Shown here one piece after another: positions 50,073 through 59,066 of a stretch of DNA of 64,000 bases. A program made the translations under genes and the position numbers. The notes beneath the pieces are model-generated. The model ran no database searches. It was not told the DNA's origin and saw nothing but the letters and a program-made list of their open reading frames with translations. The DNA is from Streptomyces griseoruber (GTDB lineage Bacteria; Actinomycetota; Actinomycetes; Streptomycetales; Streptomycetaceae). Location: assembly GCF_001514205.1 (NCBI RefSeq), contig NZ_KQ948773.1, forward strand, positions 134,016 through 198,015, read 5' to 3'. Each line of letters starts with the position of its first letter. Positions within the stretch are counted from its first letter, which is position 1.

Positions 50073-50885
50073 ATGCGCATTCGCGCCTCGGTGACGGCCG
50101 TACTCGGTGCCGTCGCCCTCTCCGCCGTCGCCGTTCCGGCCGCCCAGGCCGCTCCGACGGCGGCGCCCGACGTGACCTTCTCCAACATGAAGGTCAACGC
50201 CGGCAAGAGCATCGTGGTCGGTCCCTCGACCAAGGTCACCGTCAGCGTGTCGTACACCCTGACCAAGCCCGCGGACCTCAGCACGAGCTCCTTCCTGAAC
50301 GGTCCCGTCCTCTACCGGGGCACCACCCTGAACGAGGACACCGACTCGATCCTCGGCGACGACCCGGGCACCTGCACCGCGTCCTCGAGCACGGTCCTCA
50401 AGTGCACCGCGAAGATCCAGTTCCGGCCCACCGAGAGCGACGCCTACGACGACCTGGCCAACAGCCAGGCCGGCACCTGGAAGGTCGGCGCCCTCGCCAT
50501 CCCCAACGACGCCGACGGCACCGACGACCTCAAGTGGCAGACCGGCCTCGGCACCACCAAGGTCCTCCGCAAGGCCACCCTCACCACCGACGCCACCCCG
50601 GAGCCGGTGAAGAAGGGCAAGACCATCACGGTCACCGGCAAGCTGGCCCGCGCCAACTGGGACACCAACAAGAACGCCGGTTACGCGTCCCAGTCGGTGA
50701 AGCTCCAGTTCAAGAAGAAGGGCGCCACCGCCTACACGACGGTGAAGACCATCAAGTCCAGCTCCACCGGCACCCTGAAGACCACGGTCAAGGCGACGGC
50801 GGACGGCTACTTCCGCTACGTCTTCGCCGGCACCACCACGACCGCTCCGGTCAGCTCCTCCGCCGACTTCGTCGACGTGAAGTAA
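50073..50885 (+). CDS. Secreted beta-rich protein, paralogue 2 of 3
   Basis: The 270-residue precursor (signal ends AAQAAP) has the same plan as its neighbours: VTFSNMKVNAGKSIVVGPST strand region, Cys pair in GTCTASSSTVLKCTA, then the EPVKKGKTITVTGKL module. ATG 50073 has CGAGGA upstream and lies 41 bp after paralogue 1. Long stretches of its 3' half are nucleotide-identical to paralogue 3, which suggests recent duplication or gene conversion. Confidence 0.85.
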   Translation: MRIRASVTAVLGAVALSAVAVPAAQAAPTAAPDVTFSNMKVNAGKSIVVGPSTKVTVSVSYTLTKPADLSTSSFLNGPVLYRGTTLNEDTDSILGDDPGTCTASSSTVLKCTAKIQFRPTESDAYDDLANSQAGTWKVGALAIPNDADGTDDLKWQTGLGTTKVLRKATLTTDATPEPVKKGKTITVTGKLARANWDTNKNAGYASQSVKLQFKKKGATAYTTVKTIKSSSTGTLKTTVKATADGYFRYVFAGTTTTAPVSSSADFVDVK

Positions 50886-50903
50886 CCGCGAGGGCGAGGA
50901 GAG

Positions 50904-50932
50904 GGAGAGGGGAAGGCATTCTTCCCCTCTCC
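50904..50932 (+). terminator. Hairpin with T-rich tail after paralogue 2
   Basis: GGAGAGGGGAAG and CTTCCCCTCTCC form a perfect 12-bp stem with the loop GCATT, followed by TTACCTTTT. It is the most intrinsic-terminator-like structure in the window and separates paralogues 1-2 from 3. Confidence 0.85.
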
Positions 50933-51027
50933 TTACCTTTTCCCGTACAACTCGCCCCAGGAGCCACGGATCTATCAGGTGAGTCAACAGACTCCCGAGA
51001 TCACTTCTCTCCTCATGGGGAACGCAC

Positions 51028-51825
51028 ATGCGCATACGCGCCCTCGTCCTCGCCGCCTCCGGCGCCGTGGCCCTGACCGCCCTCGCCGTGCCCGCCGCGC
51101 AGGCCGCCCCGGTCGGCCCCGCCGTCACCTTCTCCGGCCTGAAGGTCAACAGCGGCAAGAACATCGTGGTCGGCCCCGCGACGACGGTCACCGTCACGGC
51201 CACCTACACGGTGACCAAGCCCGCGAGCCTGGACCCGAACACCATCGCGAGCATGCCGGTGCTCTACCGCGGTGCCACCCTGAACGACGACTCCGAGGGT
51301 CTCGCCGGTGACGATGTCGCCACCTGCACCAAGTCCTCCTCGACCGTTCTGAAGTGCACGGCGAAGATCCAGTTCCGTCCGAAGTCCTCCGACGTGGACA
51401 TCGATCTGACCAACGCCGACGCCGGCAGCTGGAAGCTGGGCGCCTTCGCGGCCAACGCGGCCGGCGGCGTCACCTACCAGGGCGACCTCGGCACGACCAA
51501 GCTCCTGCGCGGCGCCACCCTCACCGCCGACGCCACCCCGGAGCCGGTGAAGAAGGGCAAGACCCTCACGGTCACCGGCAAGCTGGCCCGCGCCAACTGG
51601 GACACCAACAAGTACGCGGGCTATGGCACCCAGTCGGTGAAGCTCCAGTTCAAGAAGAAGGGCGCCACCGCCTACACGACGGTGAAGACCATCAAGACCA
51701 CGTCGACGGGCACCTTGAAGACGACGGTCACCGCGTCCGCGGACGGCTACTACCGCTACGCCTTCGCGGGAACGTCCACGACGGCCCCGGTGAACTCGGC
51801 AGCGGATTACGTCGACGTCCAGTAA
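51028..51825 (+). CDS. Secreted beta-rich protein, paralogue 3 of 3
   Basis: The 265-residue precursor has a signal peptide ending AAQAAP, a Cys pair in ATCTKSSSTVLKCTA, and the shared C-terminal module ending YVDVQ. It has its own upstream region after the terminator at 50904, so it may be expressed separately from copies 1 and 2. Its TAA stop lies directly before the CTAG that flanks the second 161-bp element. Confidence 0.85.
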   Translation: MRIRALVLAASGAVALTALAVPAAQAAPVGPAVTFSGLKVNSGKNIVVGPATTVTVTATYTVTKPASLDPNTIASMPVLYRGATLNDDSEGLAGDDVATCTKSSSTVLKCTAKIQFRPKSSDVDIDLTNADAGSWKLGAFAANAAGGVTYQGDLGTTKLLRGATLTADATPEPVKKGKTLTVTGKLARANWDTNKYAGYGTQSVKLQFKKKGATAYTTVKTIKTTSTGTLKTTVTASADGYYRYAFAGTSTTAPVNSAADYVDVQ

Positions 51826-51994
51826 CTAGTGCCGCGGCAGGCAACGTTCGCCCCGTCGCGACGCCCGGCACGCACTCTCGCCGCACCGGCCGAAAGCCCA
51901 AGTACGTCCAGTACGAGGACTTCCGGCCGGCACGCCGAGAGCACGCACCGGACGCCGCTCCTTGACGGGCAAACGTTGCCTGCCGCGGCACTAG
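51826..51994. mobile_element. 161-bp MITE-like inverted-repeat element, copy 2, with CTAG on both sides
   Basis: The element 51830-51990 is base-for-base the same as 22352-22512 as far as I can read, with the same CTAG on both sides. It again sits exactly at the junction of two convergent genes. Complete identity across 29 kb implies recent movement or continuing homogenisation. Confidence 0.87.
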
Positions 51995-54357
51995 ACGGGA
52001 ACGCGGCGGTCGACCCCTCTCCACACGAGCTCCAACCCGACCGCCGCCACCCCCGCGATCCCCACCCCGATCCACGGCATGGTCATCCCCACCAGCCGCA
52101 ACGCGAAGAAGTCCTGGAGCGAGGGCACCACCAGTACGAGCAGGAACGACGCCCCCATGGAGGCGACGAGCAGCACCCGCCACCAGGTGTACGGCCGCGC
52201 CACGATCGCCAGCACCCACATGGAGATCAGGAAGAGCGTGAGGGTGGCGACACTGGTCTCCGCCTCCAACGCCCGCGCACCGCTGTAGTAGTGACGGGCG
52301 GCCAGATAGGACACGAAGGTGGCGACCCCCGCCACCACCCCGCCCGGGATCGAGTACCGCATCACCCGCCGGACGAAATGCGGCCGGGCCCGTTCCCTGT
52401 TGGGGGCGAGGGCGAGGAAGAAGGCCGGGATGCCGATGGTGAGGGTGGACAGCAGGGTGACGTGCCGGGGCAGGAACGGGTATTCCACCTGCCAGCAGAC
52501 CACCAGCAGCGCCAACAGCACCGAGTAGACCGTCTTCACCAGGAACAGCGTCGCGACCCGGGTGATGTTGCCGATCACCCGCCGCCCCTCCGCCACCACC
52601 GACGGCAGGCTGGCGAAGCTGTTGTCCAGCAGCACGATCTGTGCGACGGCCCGGGTCGCCTCCGAGCCCGACCCCATCGCGACGCCGATGTCCGCGTCCT
52701 TGAGCGCGAGCACGTCGTTGACGCCGTCGCCGGTCATCGCGACCGTGTGCCCCCGGGACTGGAGCGCCCCGACCATGTCCCGCTTCTGCTGCGGGGTGAC
52801 CCGCCCGAAGACCGTGCCCTCGTCGAGGGCCGCGGCCATCGGCTCGCGCTCCGCGGGCAGCCGCCGCGCGTCGACCGTACGGCCCCGCAGCCCCAGCTTG
52901 GCGGCCACCGCCCCGACCGACACCGCGTTGTCCCCGGAGATCACCTTGGCGCGCACGTCCTGCTCGGCGAAGTAGCGCAGGGTGTCCGCCGCGTCGGGCC
53001 GCAGCCGCTGTTCCAGTACGACGAGGGCGACCGCGCCCGCTCCCTCGGCGACGCCGGGATCGTCCAGGTCCCGTACGGCCCGGGCGAGCAGCAGCACCCG
53101 CAGGCCCTGCTCGTTGAGCCGCCCGGTCTCGGCGAGGGCGGGGTCGTCGTCGCCGAGCAGTACGTCCGGTGCGCCCAGCAGCCAGGTGCTGCTCACGCCG
53201 TCGCCCTCGCTGAAGGTGGCGCCGCTGTACTTGCGGGCGGAGGAAAAGGGGAGGGACTCGGTGCAGCGCCACTCCTCGGCGTCCGGGTAGGCGTCGAGGA
53301 TCGCCCGCAGGGACGCGTTCGGCCGCGGGTCGGACTCGCCGAGCGCGCCGAGCACCTGGCGTATGTACGTCTCGTCGGCGCCGTCGAGGGTGCGCAGCTC
53401 GGTGACGTCCATGCCGCCCTCGGTGAGGGTGCCGGTCTTGTCCAGGCAGACGGTGTCGACGCGGGCGAGGCCCTCGATGGCGGGCAGCTCCTGCACCAGG
53501 CACTGCTTGCGGCCGAGCCGGATCACGCCGATCGCGAAGGCGACGGAGGTGAGCAGGACCAGGCCTTCCGGGACCATCGGGACGATTCCGCCGACGGTCC
53601 GGGCGATGGATTCCTTGAGGTCGTGGTTCTTCACGAACAGCTGGGTGACGACCAGGCCGATCGCGGCCGGGATCATCATCCACGTCACGTACTTGAGGAT
53701 CGTGGAGATGCCGGAGCGCAGCTCGGAGTGGACGAGGGTGAACCGGGAGGCCTCCTCGGCGAGCTGGGCGGCGTACGCCTGGCGTCCCACCTTGGTCGCG
53801 CGGAAGGCGCCGCCGCCGGCCACCACGAAGCTGCCGGACATGACCGGGTCCCCGGGGCGCTTGACCACCGGGTCGGCCTCACCGGTGAGGAGGGACTCGT
53901 CGATCTCCAGCCCGTCCGCCTCGACGCACACCCCGTCGACGACGACCTTGTCCCCGGGGCCGATCTCGACGAGGTCGTCCAGGACGAGGTCGGAGGTGGC
54001 CAGCTCGACCGTTGCCCCGTCCCGGCGCACGGTGGGCCGGACCTCCCCGATGACGGCGAGGGAGTCCAGGGTCTGCTTGGCCCGCCATTCCTGGATGATC
54101 CCGATCCCGGTGTTGGCGAGGATGACGAACCCGAAGAGGCCGTCCTGGAAGGGGGCGACGGCGAGCACGATCAGCCACAGGACGCCGATGATCGCGTTGA
54201 AGCGGGTGAACACGTTCGCCCGGACGATCTCGCCGATGGACCGGCTGCTGCGTACGGGGACGTCGTTCACCTGACCGCGTGCGACGCGCTCCGCGACCTC
54301 GGTGGCGGTGAGCCCGGTCGCCGCCGGCACGGTGGCGGTCGCGTCGATAGGGGTCAT
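51991..54357 (-). CDS. P-type cation ATPase (CtpE-like, probably calcium)
   Basis: This 788-residue HAD-type P-ATPase has LTGEADPV in the actuator domain, phosphorylation motif CLDKTGTLTEGG, hinge MTGDGVNDVLALKDADIG and a transport-site helix with PMVPEGLVLL. No N-terminal heavy-metal domain is present. The pattern fits actinobacterial CtpE, which imports or balances calcium; magnesium is the alternative. Its TAG stop is supplied by the CTAG beside the 161-bp element. Confidence 0.86.
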   Translation of the reverse strand: MTPIDATATVPAATGLTATEVAERVARGQVNDVPVRSSRSIGEIVRANVFTRFNAIIGVLWLIVLAVAPFQDGLFGFVILANTGIGIIQEWRAKQTLDSLAVIGEVRPTVRRDGATVELATSDLVLDDLVEIGPGDKVVVDGVCVEADGLEIDESLLTGEADPVVKRPGDPVMSGSFVVAGGGAFRATKVGRQAYAAQLAEEASRFTLVHSELRSGISTILKYVTWMMIPAAIGLVVTQLFVKNHDLKESIARTVGGIVPMVPEGLVLLTSVAFAIGVIRLGRKQCLVQELPAIEGLARVDTVCLDKTGTLTEGGMDVTELRTLDGADETYIRQVLGALGESDPRPNASLRAILDAYPDAEEWRCTESLPFSSARKYSGATFSEGDGVSSTWLLGAPDVLLGDDDPALAETGRLNEQGLRVLLLARAVRDLDDPGVAEGAGAVALVVLEQRLRPDAADTLRYFAEQDVRAKVISGDNAVSVGAVAAKLGLRGRTVDARRLPAEREPMAAALDEGTVFGRVTPQQKRDMVGALQSRGHTVAMTGDGVNDVLALKDADIGVAMGSGSEATRAVAQIVLLDNSFASLPSVVAEGRRVIGNITRVATLFLVKTVYSVLLALLVVCWQVEYPFLPRHVTLLSTLTIGIPAFFLALAPNRERARPHFVRRVMRYSIPGGVVAGVATFVSYLAARHYYSGARALEAETSVATLTLFLISMWVLAIVARPYTWWRVLLVASMGASFLLVLVVPSLQDFFALRLVGMTMPWIGVGIAGVAAVGLELVWRGVDRRVPV

Positions 54358-54451
54358 GGAATCGACGGTACGTGCGGATTTGGGGGTTCACCCCCCGAAG
54401 GCGCGGAAGATCCGACCTGGGGAGGAGACGGGTCCTGCGAGGGGTGTACGG

Positions 54452-54745
54452 CTACTCGGCGGGAGTCTGCTCGGTCTCGTGCGTCGGCTCGGCCTCCGCC
54501 GCCGCCCGCGCCCGCTTGATGGCCGCGTCCCGGCTGCGGGTGATCCGGATGCCGAGGAGGCCCAGCGCGCTTCCGGCCAGGCAGGTCCACAGCCACCACA
54601 GATGGCCGTGGTCGTCGAACCAGCCGTAGAAGGGGAGCTGTGCGAGGAAGAGGACGAACCAGATGATCGTGCCGCCGGTGATGACCGGGACCACGGGCCC
54701 TTCCAGGGGCTCCGGCGCCTCATGCTTGGGTGTCCACTTCGCCAT
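54452..54745 (-). CDS. DUF2530 small membrane protein
   Basis: The 97-residue protein has two membrane helices (TGGTIIWFVLFLAQL and LWWLWTCLAGSALGLLGI) followed by a basic then acidic tail, as in DUF2530. Function unknown. It is divergent from the purine permease gene, a pairing I recall in other Streptomyces. Confidence 0.8.
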   Translation of the reverse strand: MAKWTPKHEAPEPLEGPVVPVITGGTIIWFVLFLAQLPFYGWFDDHGHLWWLWTCLAGSALGLLGIRITRSRDAAIKRARAAAEAEPTHETEQTPAE

Positions 54746-54862
54746 GGGGACAGCTTACGAGGTGGTCACATCTACGCGCGAAGATGGCCGATCGGATCGT
54801 CATATGTTCATACTGAAACGGTTTGAGTCTGACCGCTTCTCTTCGTAGGAAACACTAAAAAC

Positions 54863-56314
54863 ATGTCCACCTCGGCCCCCGCCAAGGTCCCCGCCCCTGA
54901 ACAGCCGGGAGCCAGGCCCGCCTACGGCGCACTCGACCGCTACTTCAAGATCTCCGAGCGCGGCAGCTCCCTGCCCCGCGAGATCCGGGGCGGTTTCGCC
55001 ACCTTTTTCGCGATGGCGTACATCATCGTGCTGAACCCGATCATCCTCGGCAGCGCGAAGGACATGTACGGGCATCAACTCGACAACGGCCAGCTCGTCA
55101 CCGCCACCTGTGTGACCGCGGCCTTCACCACGCTCCTCATGGGCGTCATCGGCAACGTGCCGATCGCGCTGGCCGCGGGGCTCGGTGTGAACTCCGTGGT
55201 CGCGCTCCAGCTCGCCCCCCGGATGTCCTGGCCCGACGCCATGGGCATGGTCGTGCTGGCCGGCTTCATCGTCATGCTGCTGGTCGCGACCGGTCTGCGG
55301 GAGCGCGTCATGAACGCGGTCCCCTTCGGGCTGCGCAAGGCGATCTCGATCGGTATCGGCCTGTTCATCATGCTGATCGGTCTGGTGGACTCCGGTTTCG
55401 TCACCCGCATCCCGGACGCCGCCCACACCACCGTCCCGCTCCAGCTCGGCACCGACGGCCATCTGGTCGGCTGGCCGGTCCTGGTGTTCATCCTGGGCGC
55501 GCTGCTCACCCTCGCCCTGATCGTCCGCAAGGTCCCGGGCGCGATCCTGATCTCGATCGTCGCCATGACGGGCCTGGCGCTGATCATCAACGCGGTCGCC
55601 CACGTCCCGTCCTGGGGCCTGACCACCCCCGAGTGGCCCGGCAACCCGGTCGCCACCCCCGACTTCGGGCTGATCGGCGACGTCAGCCTGTTCGGCGGCT
55701 TCGGCGAGGTCGGCGTGCTGACCGGCGTGCTGTTCGTCTTCACGGTCCTGCTGTCGTGCTTCTTCGACGCGATGGGCACGATCATGGGCGTCTCCGACGA
55801 GGCGAAGCTGACCGACGCCAAGGGCGAGATGCCCGGCATCAACAAGGTCCTCTTCGTGGACGGTCTCGCCGTGGCGGCCGGCGGCGCCAGCTCCTCCTCG
55901 GCCACCACCGCGTTCGTGGAGTCCACGGCCGGGGTCGGCGAGGGCGCCCGCACCGGATTCGCGAACCTCGTCACGGGCGGCCTCTTCACCGTCGCGCTGT
56001 TCCTCACGCCGGTCGCCACCATGGTCCCGTCCCAGGCCGCCACGCCCGCGCTGCTCGCGGTGGGCTTCATGATCCTGGCGAACTCGGTCAAGGAGATCGA
56101 CTGGGCCGACTACACGATCGCCATCCCGGCCTTCATCACGATGGTGATGATGCCGTTCACCTACTCCATCACCAACGGCATCGGCATGGGCTTCATCACC
56201 TTCGTGCTGCTGCGCCTGGTGGCGGGCCGGGCCCGTGAGATCCCGGTCCCGATGTACGTGGTCTCGGCGGTCTTCACGTTCTCCTACCTGATGCCGGCCC
56301 TCGGTCTGACCTGA
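54863..56314 (+). CDS. NCS2-family purine permease (AzgA-like)
   Basis: A 483-residue, 12- to 14-helix carrier of the guanine/hypoxanthine AzgA branch: REIRGGFATFFAMAYIIVLN at the start and the family loop GASSSSATTAFVESTAGVGE. It should import purine bases with protons. ATG 54863 has a modest ribosome site (TAGGAAA). The upstream 117 bp is unusually AT-rich for this genome and holds its promoter. The coding end runs into a five-base tandem repeat. Confidence 0.9.
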   Translation: MSTSAPAKVPAPEQPGARPAYGALDRYFKISERGSSLPREIRGGFATFFAMAYIIVLNPIILGSAKDMYGHQLDNGQLVTATCVTAAFTTLLMGVIGNVPIALAAGLGVNSVVALQLAPRMSWPDAMGMVVLAGFIVMLLVATGLRERVMNAVPFGLRKAISIGIGLFIMLIGLVDSGFVTRIPDAAHTTVPLQLGTDGHLVGWPVLVFILGALLTLALIVRKVPGAILISIVAMTGLALIINAVAHVPSWGLTTPEWPGNPVATPDFGLIGDVSLFGGFGEVGVLTGVLFVFTVLLSCFFDAMGTIMGVSDEAKLTDAKGEMPGINKVLFVDGLAVAAGGASSSSATTAFVESTAGVGEGARTGFANLVTGGLFTVALFLTPVATMVPSQAATPALLAVGFMILANSVKEIDWADYTIAIPAFITMVMMPFTYSITNGIGMGFITFVLLRLVAGRAREIPVPMYVVSAVFTFSYLMPALGLT

Positions 56315-56330
56315 CCTGACCTGACCTGAC
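56306..56330. repeat. (CTGAC)5 microsatellite across the permease stop codon
   Basis: Five perfect CTGAC units cover the last codons, the TGA stop and the bases after it. In-frame, the stop arises from the repeat itself. Loss or gain of a unit keeps a nearby stop, so the effect on the protein would be small. Confidence 0.85.
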
Positions 56331-56339
56331 CGGCGCGGC

Positions 56340-56522
56340 TCAGGTGTGCCCGTAGAACTTCTGGGTCTCCTCGACGGCCGACTGGAAGCGCTGGTCGAAG
56401 TCATCGCGAATGAGCGTCTGGACGACATAGTCCTGGACGCTCATTCCGCGTTTGGCGGCATGTTGCCGGAGCCGTTCGAGCAGCTCCCCGTCTATCCGCA
56501 GGCTGAGCACAGTGGTCCCCAT
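56340..56522 (-). CDS. Ribbon-helix-helix protein (CopG-like)
   Basis: The 60-residue protein has the strand VLSLRIDGELLERL and helices LRQHAAKRGMSVQDYVVQTL of an RHH DNA-binding fold. It resembles CopG/ParD-type regulators or antitoxins, but no toxin gene is adjacent. ATG 56522 is the start. The gene is divergent from the marR-type gene and convergent with the permease gene. Confidence 0.78.
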   Translation of the reverse strand: MGTTVLSLRIDGELLERLRQHAAKRGMSVQDYVVQTLIRDDFDQRFQSAVEETQKFYGHT

Positions 56523-56641
56523 GAGTCGAGGGTCGCCGCACCGTGCCGTACGTCAGTGACTTTCCGCGCGCGTCTCACTCGTTCGAGTGATGAAGGGGTT
56601 TCCGTGGCCAGGGTCACGGGAATCCTGGCGCGCCCAGCTTG

Positions 56642-56669
56642 TTTAGCCAGAGTAATGAGTTACGCTAAA
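56642..56669. promoter_or_regulatory. Inverted repeat at the MarR-family gene start
   Basis: TTTAGC (56642-56647) and GCTAAA (56664-56669) flank a second repeat, GTAA-N4-TTAC (56652-56663). The block ends three bases before the MarR start, so autoregulation is likely. Confidence 0.5.
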
Positions 56670-56672
56670 GAG

Positions 56673-57110
56673 ATGCCTGACCTCACCCATGGCGACGACG
56701 CGGCCGCCGTGAACGCGCTCCGGTCCGCAGTGATGCGGCTCTCCCGCCGGCTCAAACACCAGCGGGTCGACGAGTCGCTGAGCCCCACCGAGATGTCGGT
56801 GCTCGGCACCCTCTCCCTCTGCGGCAGCGCCACCCCGGGCGAACTCGCCCGCAAGGAGCACGTGCAGCCGCCCTCGATGACCCGCATCGTGGCGCTGCTG
56901 GAGGCCAAGGGCCTGGTCCGGCTGGAGCCGCACCCCGAGGACCGGCGCCAGAAGGTCGTCACCAAGACCGAGCAGGCCGAGGCCATGCTCGAGGAGAGCC
57001 GCCGCAAGCGGAACGCCTTCCTGGCCACCCTGGTCGACGGCCTCGACGAGGACGAGTGGGCGAAACTGCGCGCCGCCGCCCCCGTACTGGAGAAGCTCGC
57101 ACACCTGTAA
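56673..57110 (+). CDS. MarR-family regulator
   Basis: This 145-residue winged-helix protein shows SLSPTEMSVLGTLSL, recognition region TPGELARKEHVQPPSMTRIV, and the wing LEPHPEDRRQKVV with the family DxRxxR-like pattern. An in-frame ATG at 56655 is a possible alternative start. It precedes an MFS exporter gene by 28 bp, so it probably represses the pair until a ligand binds. Confidence 0.9.
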   Translation: MPDLTHGDDAAAVNALRSAVMRLSRRLKHQRVDESLSPTEMSVLGTLSLCGSATPGELARKEHVQPPSMTRIVALLEAKGLVRLEPHPEDRRQKVVTKTEQAEAMLEESRRKRNAFLATLVDGLDEDEWAKLRAAAPVLEKLAHL

Positions 57111-57138
57111 CCCGCAGTAGTTGAGGAGGCGAACCCTG

Positions 57139-58500
57139 TTGAGTACGGGACCCGGAGCAGACTCCGCCCCCGCACCGACCACCCCCGACACCCCGTCCAC
57201 CCCCGACACCCTTCGCCGCGGAACCTCGATGTTCAGCTCGCTGAAGGTCAGGAACTACCGCCTGTTCTTCGCCGGCCAGGTCGTCTCCAACATCGGCACC
57301 TGGATGCAGCGGATCGCACAGGACTGGCTGGTCCTGAGCCTCACCGGCTCCGCCACCGCCGTCGGCGTGACCACGGCCCTGCAGTTCCTGCCGATGCTGC
57401 TCTTCGGCCTCTACGGCGGGGTCCTCGTCGACCGCCTGCCCAAGCGCCGCGCCCTGCTGGTCACCCAGTCCGCGATGGCCGTCACCGGCATCGCGCTCGC
57501 CGCGCTCACCCTCTCCGGCCATGTCCAGGTCTGGCACGTCTACCTCGCCGCCTTCGCCGTCGGCCTCGCCACGGTCGTCGACAACCCGGCCCGCCAGTCC
57601 TTCGTCTCCGAGATGGTCGGCCCCGACCAGCTCCAGAACGCGGTCAGCCTGAACTCGGCGAACTTCCAGTCCGCGCGGCTGGTCGGCCCCGCCGTCGCCG
57701 GCCTGATGATCACCGGCGTCGGCACCGGCTGGGCCTTCCTCGCCAACGGCCTGTCCTTCGTCGCGCCCATAGCGGGCCTGCTGCTGATGCGCGCCCGCGA
57801 GCTGTACGTCGTCGAGCGCGCCCCGCGCGGCAAGGGCCAGCTCAGAGAGGGGCTCCACTATGTGGCCGGGCGCCCCGACCTGATCTGGACGATCACCCTG
57901 GTCGGGTTCGTCGGCACCTTCGGCTTCAACTTCCCCGTGTACCTCTCGGCCTTCGCCGACGACGTCTTCCACGCCGGCGCCGGCTCCTACAGCCTCTTCA
58001 ACACGCTGATGGCGGTCGGCTCGCTGGCCGGCGCCCTGCTCGCCGCCCGGCGCGGCACGGCCCGGATGCGGGTGATGATCGGGGCGGCGGTGCTGTTCGG
58101 CGCGATGGAGATCCTCGCCGCGACGGCCCCCTCGCTCTGGCTGTTCGCCCTGCTCATGGCGCCGATCGGGATGTTCGGCATGACGATCAACGTCACCGCC
58201 AACACCAGCATCCAGATGGGCACCGACCCCGCCATGCGCGGCCGGGTCATGGCCCTCTACATGATGGTGTTCCTCGGCGGCTCGCCCGTCGGCGCACCGA
58301 TAGCGGGCTGGATCACCGACGCGTACGGCGTCCGCGCCGGCCTCGCGGTGGGCGGCGTGATCGCCGCGGCGGCCGCGGCCACCATCGGCCTGGTCCTGGC
58401 CCGCGTCGGCAATCTGCGCCTGTCGGTCGGCTGGCACCACGGTCACCCCCGGGTGCGGTTCGTGCCGCGCGAGAGCGGGGAGCTGGCCACCGTGGGGTGA
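57139..58500 (+). CDS. MFS exporter (EntS/DHA3-like), paired with MarR regulator
   Basis: This 453-residue, 12-helix transporter has the DHA3-type start FSSLKVRNYRLFFAGQVVSN, NIGTWMQRIAQDWLVLSLTG and GGVLVDRLPKRRALLV. It probably exports a drug or siderophore-like compound. The TTG at 57139 has GAGGAGG nine bases upstream (57123-57129), which decides the start against an earlier TTG that overlaps that site. It is co-transcribed with the MarR gene. Confidence 0.88.
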   Translation: MSTGPGADSAPAPTTPDTPSTPDTLRRGTSMFSSLKVRNYRLFFAGQVVSNIGTWMQRIAQDWLVLSLTGSATAVGVTTALQFLPMLLFGLYGGVLVDRLPKRRALLVTQSAMAVTGIALAALTLSGHVQVWHVYLAAFAVGLATVVDNPARQSFVSEMVGPDQLQNAVSLNSANFQSARLVGPAVAGLMITGVGTGWAFLANGLSFVAPIAGLLLMRARELYVVERAPRGKGQLREGLHYVAGRPDLIWTITLVGFVGTFGFNFPVYLSAFADDVFHAGAGSYSLFNTLMAVGSLAGALLAARRGTARMRVMIGAAVLFGAMEILAATAPSLWLFALLMAPIGMFGMTINVTANTSIQMGTDPAMRGRVMALYMMVFLGGSPVGAPIAGWITDAYGVRAGLAVGGVIAAAAAATIGLVLARVGNLRLSVGWHHGHPRVRFVPRESGELATVG

Positions 58501-58521
58501 CCGGCCCCCGGCCCCCCGGGG

Positions 58522-59040
58522 TCACACCCGCCGCTCCAGCAGCTGCCCCGGCCACGCGTCCTGCACGGTGAACGCGTGCGTCGGGGTGAAGCCGTTGGCC
58601 TCGTAGTAGGCGACCAGCTTGCGGTCGTCACCGGCGTAGCAGTCCACCCGCAGCAGGGCGACACCCGCCCGCCGGGTCTCCTCGGCCGCGTGCGCCAGCA
58701 GTGCGCCGCCCACGCCGAGCCCCTTGAAGCGGCGGTCCGAGGCGAGCCAGTGGATGTACCGCTCGGGCTCGCCGGGCGGCGGGAGGTGCGCGAGGTAGCC
58801 GCCGGGGGCGCCGGTCAGCGTGAGGGTCCCGGCCGGCACCCCGTCGACCTCGGCGATGAACGCCGCGCCCTCCTCCATGTACCGGACGACCGACTCCACC
58901 GTCCGGGGGCTCTCCGAGAGCGGTTTCGTCCCCCACTGGCCGGTGCGCCCCTGGGAGACGAGCCACTCCACACTGCTGTCGAGCATGCCGAGCATCGCGG
59001 GGACGTCGTCGGGTCCGCCGTCCCTGATGGTGATCTCCAT
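58522..59040 (-). CDS. GNAT acetyltransferase
   Basis: A 172-residue N-acetyltransferase: EITIRDGGPDDVPAMLGMLD start, then the acetyl-CoA loop RFKGLGVGGALLAHA and VDCYAGDDRKLVAYYEANGF. Substrate unknown; the N-terminal half (QWGTKPLSESP) resembles actinobacterial small-molecule GNATs. Its end lies 21 bp from the convergent MFS gene. Confidence 0.85.
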   Translation of the reverse strand: MEITIRDGGPDDVPAMLGMLDSSVEWLVSQGRTGQWGTKPLSESPRTVESVVRYMEEGAAFIAEVDGVPAGTLTLTGAPGGYLAHLPPPGEPERYIHWLASDRRFKGLGVGGALLAHAAEETRRAGVALLRVDCYAGDDRKLVAYYEANGFTPTHAFTVQDAWPGQLLERRV

Positions 59041-59066
59041 GCCCCCATGGTGGCAGGGTGGTCCGT

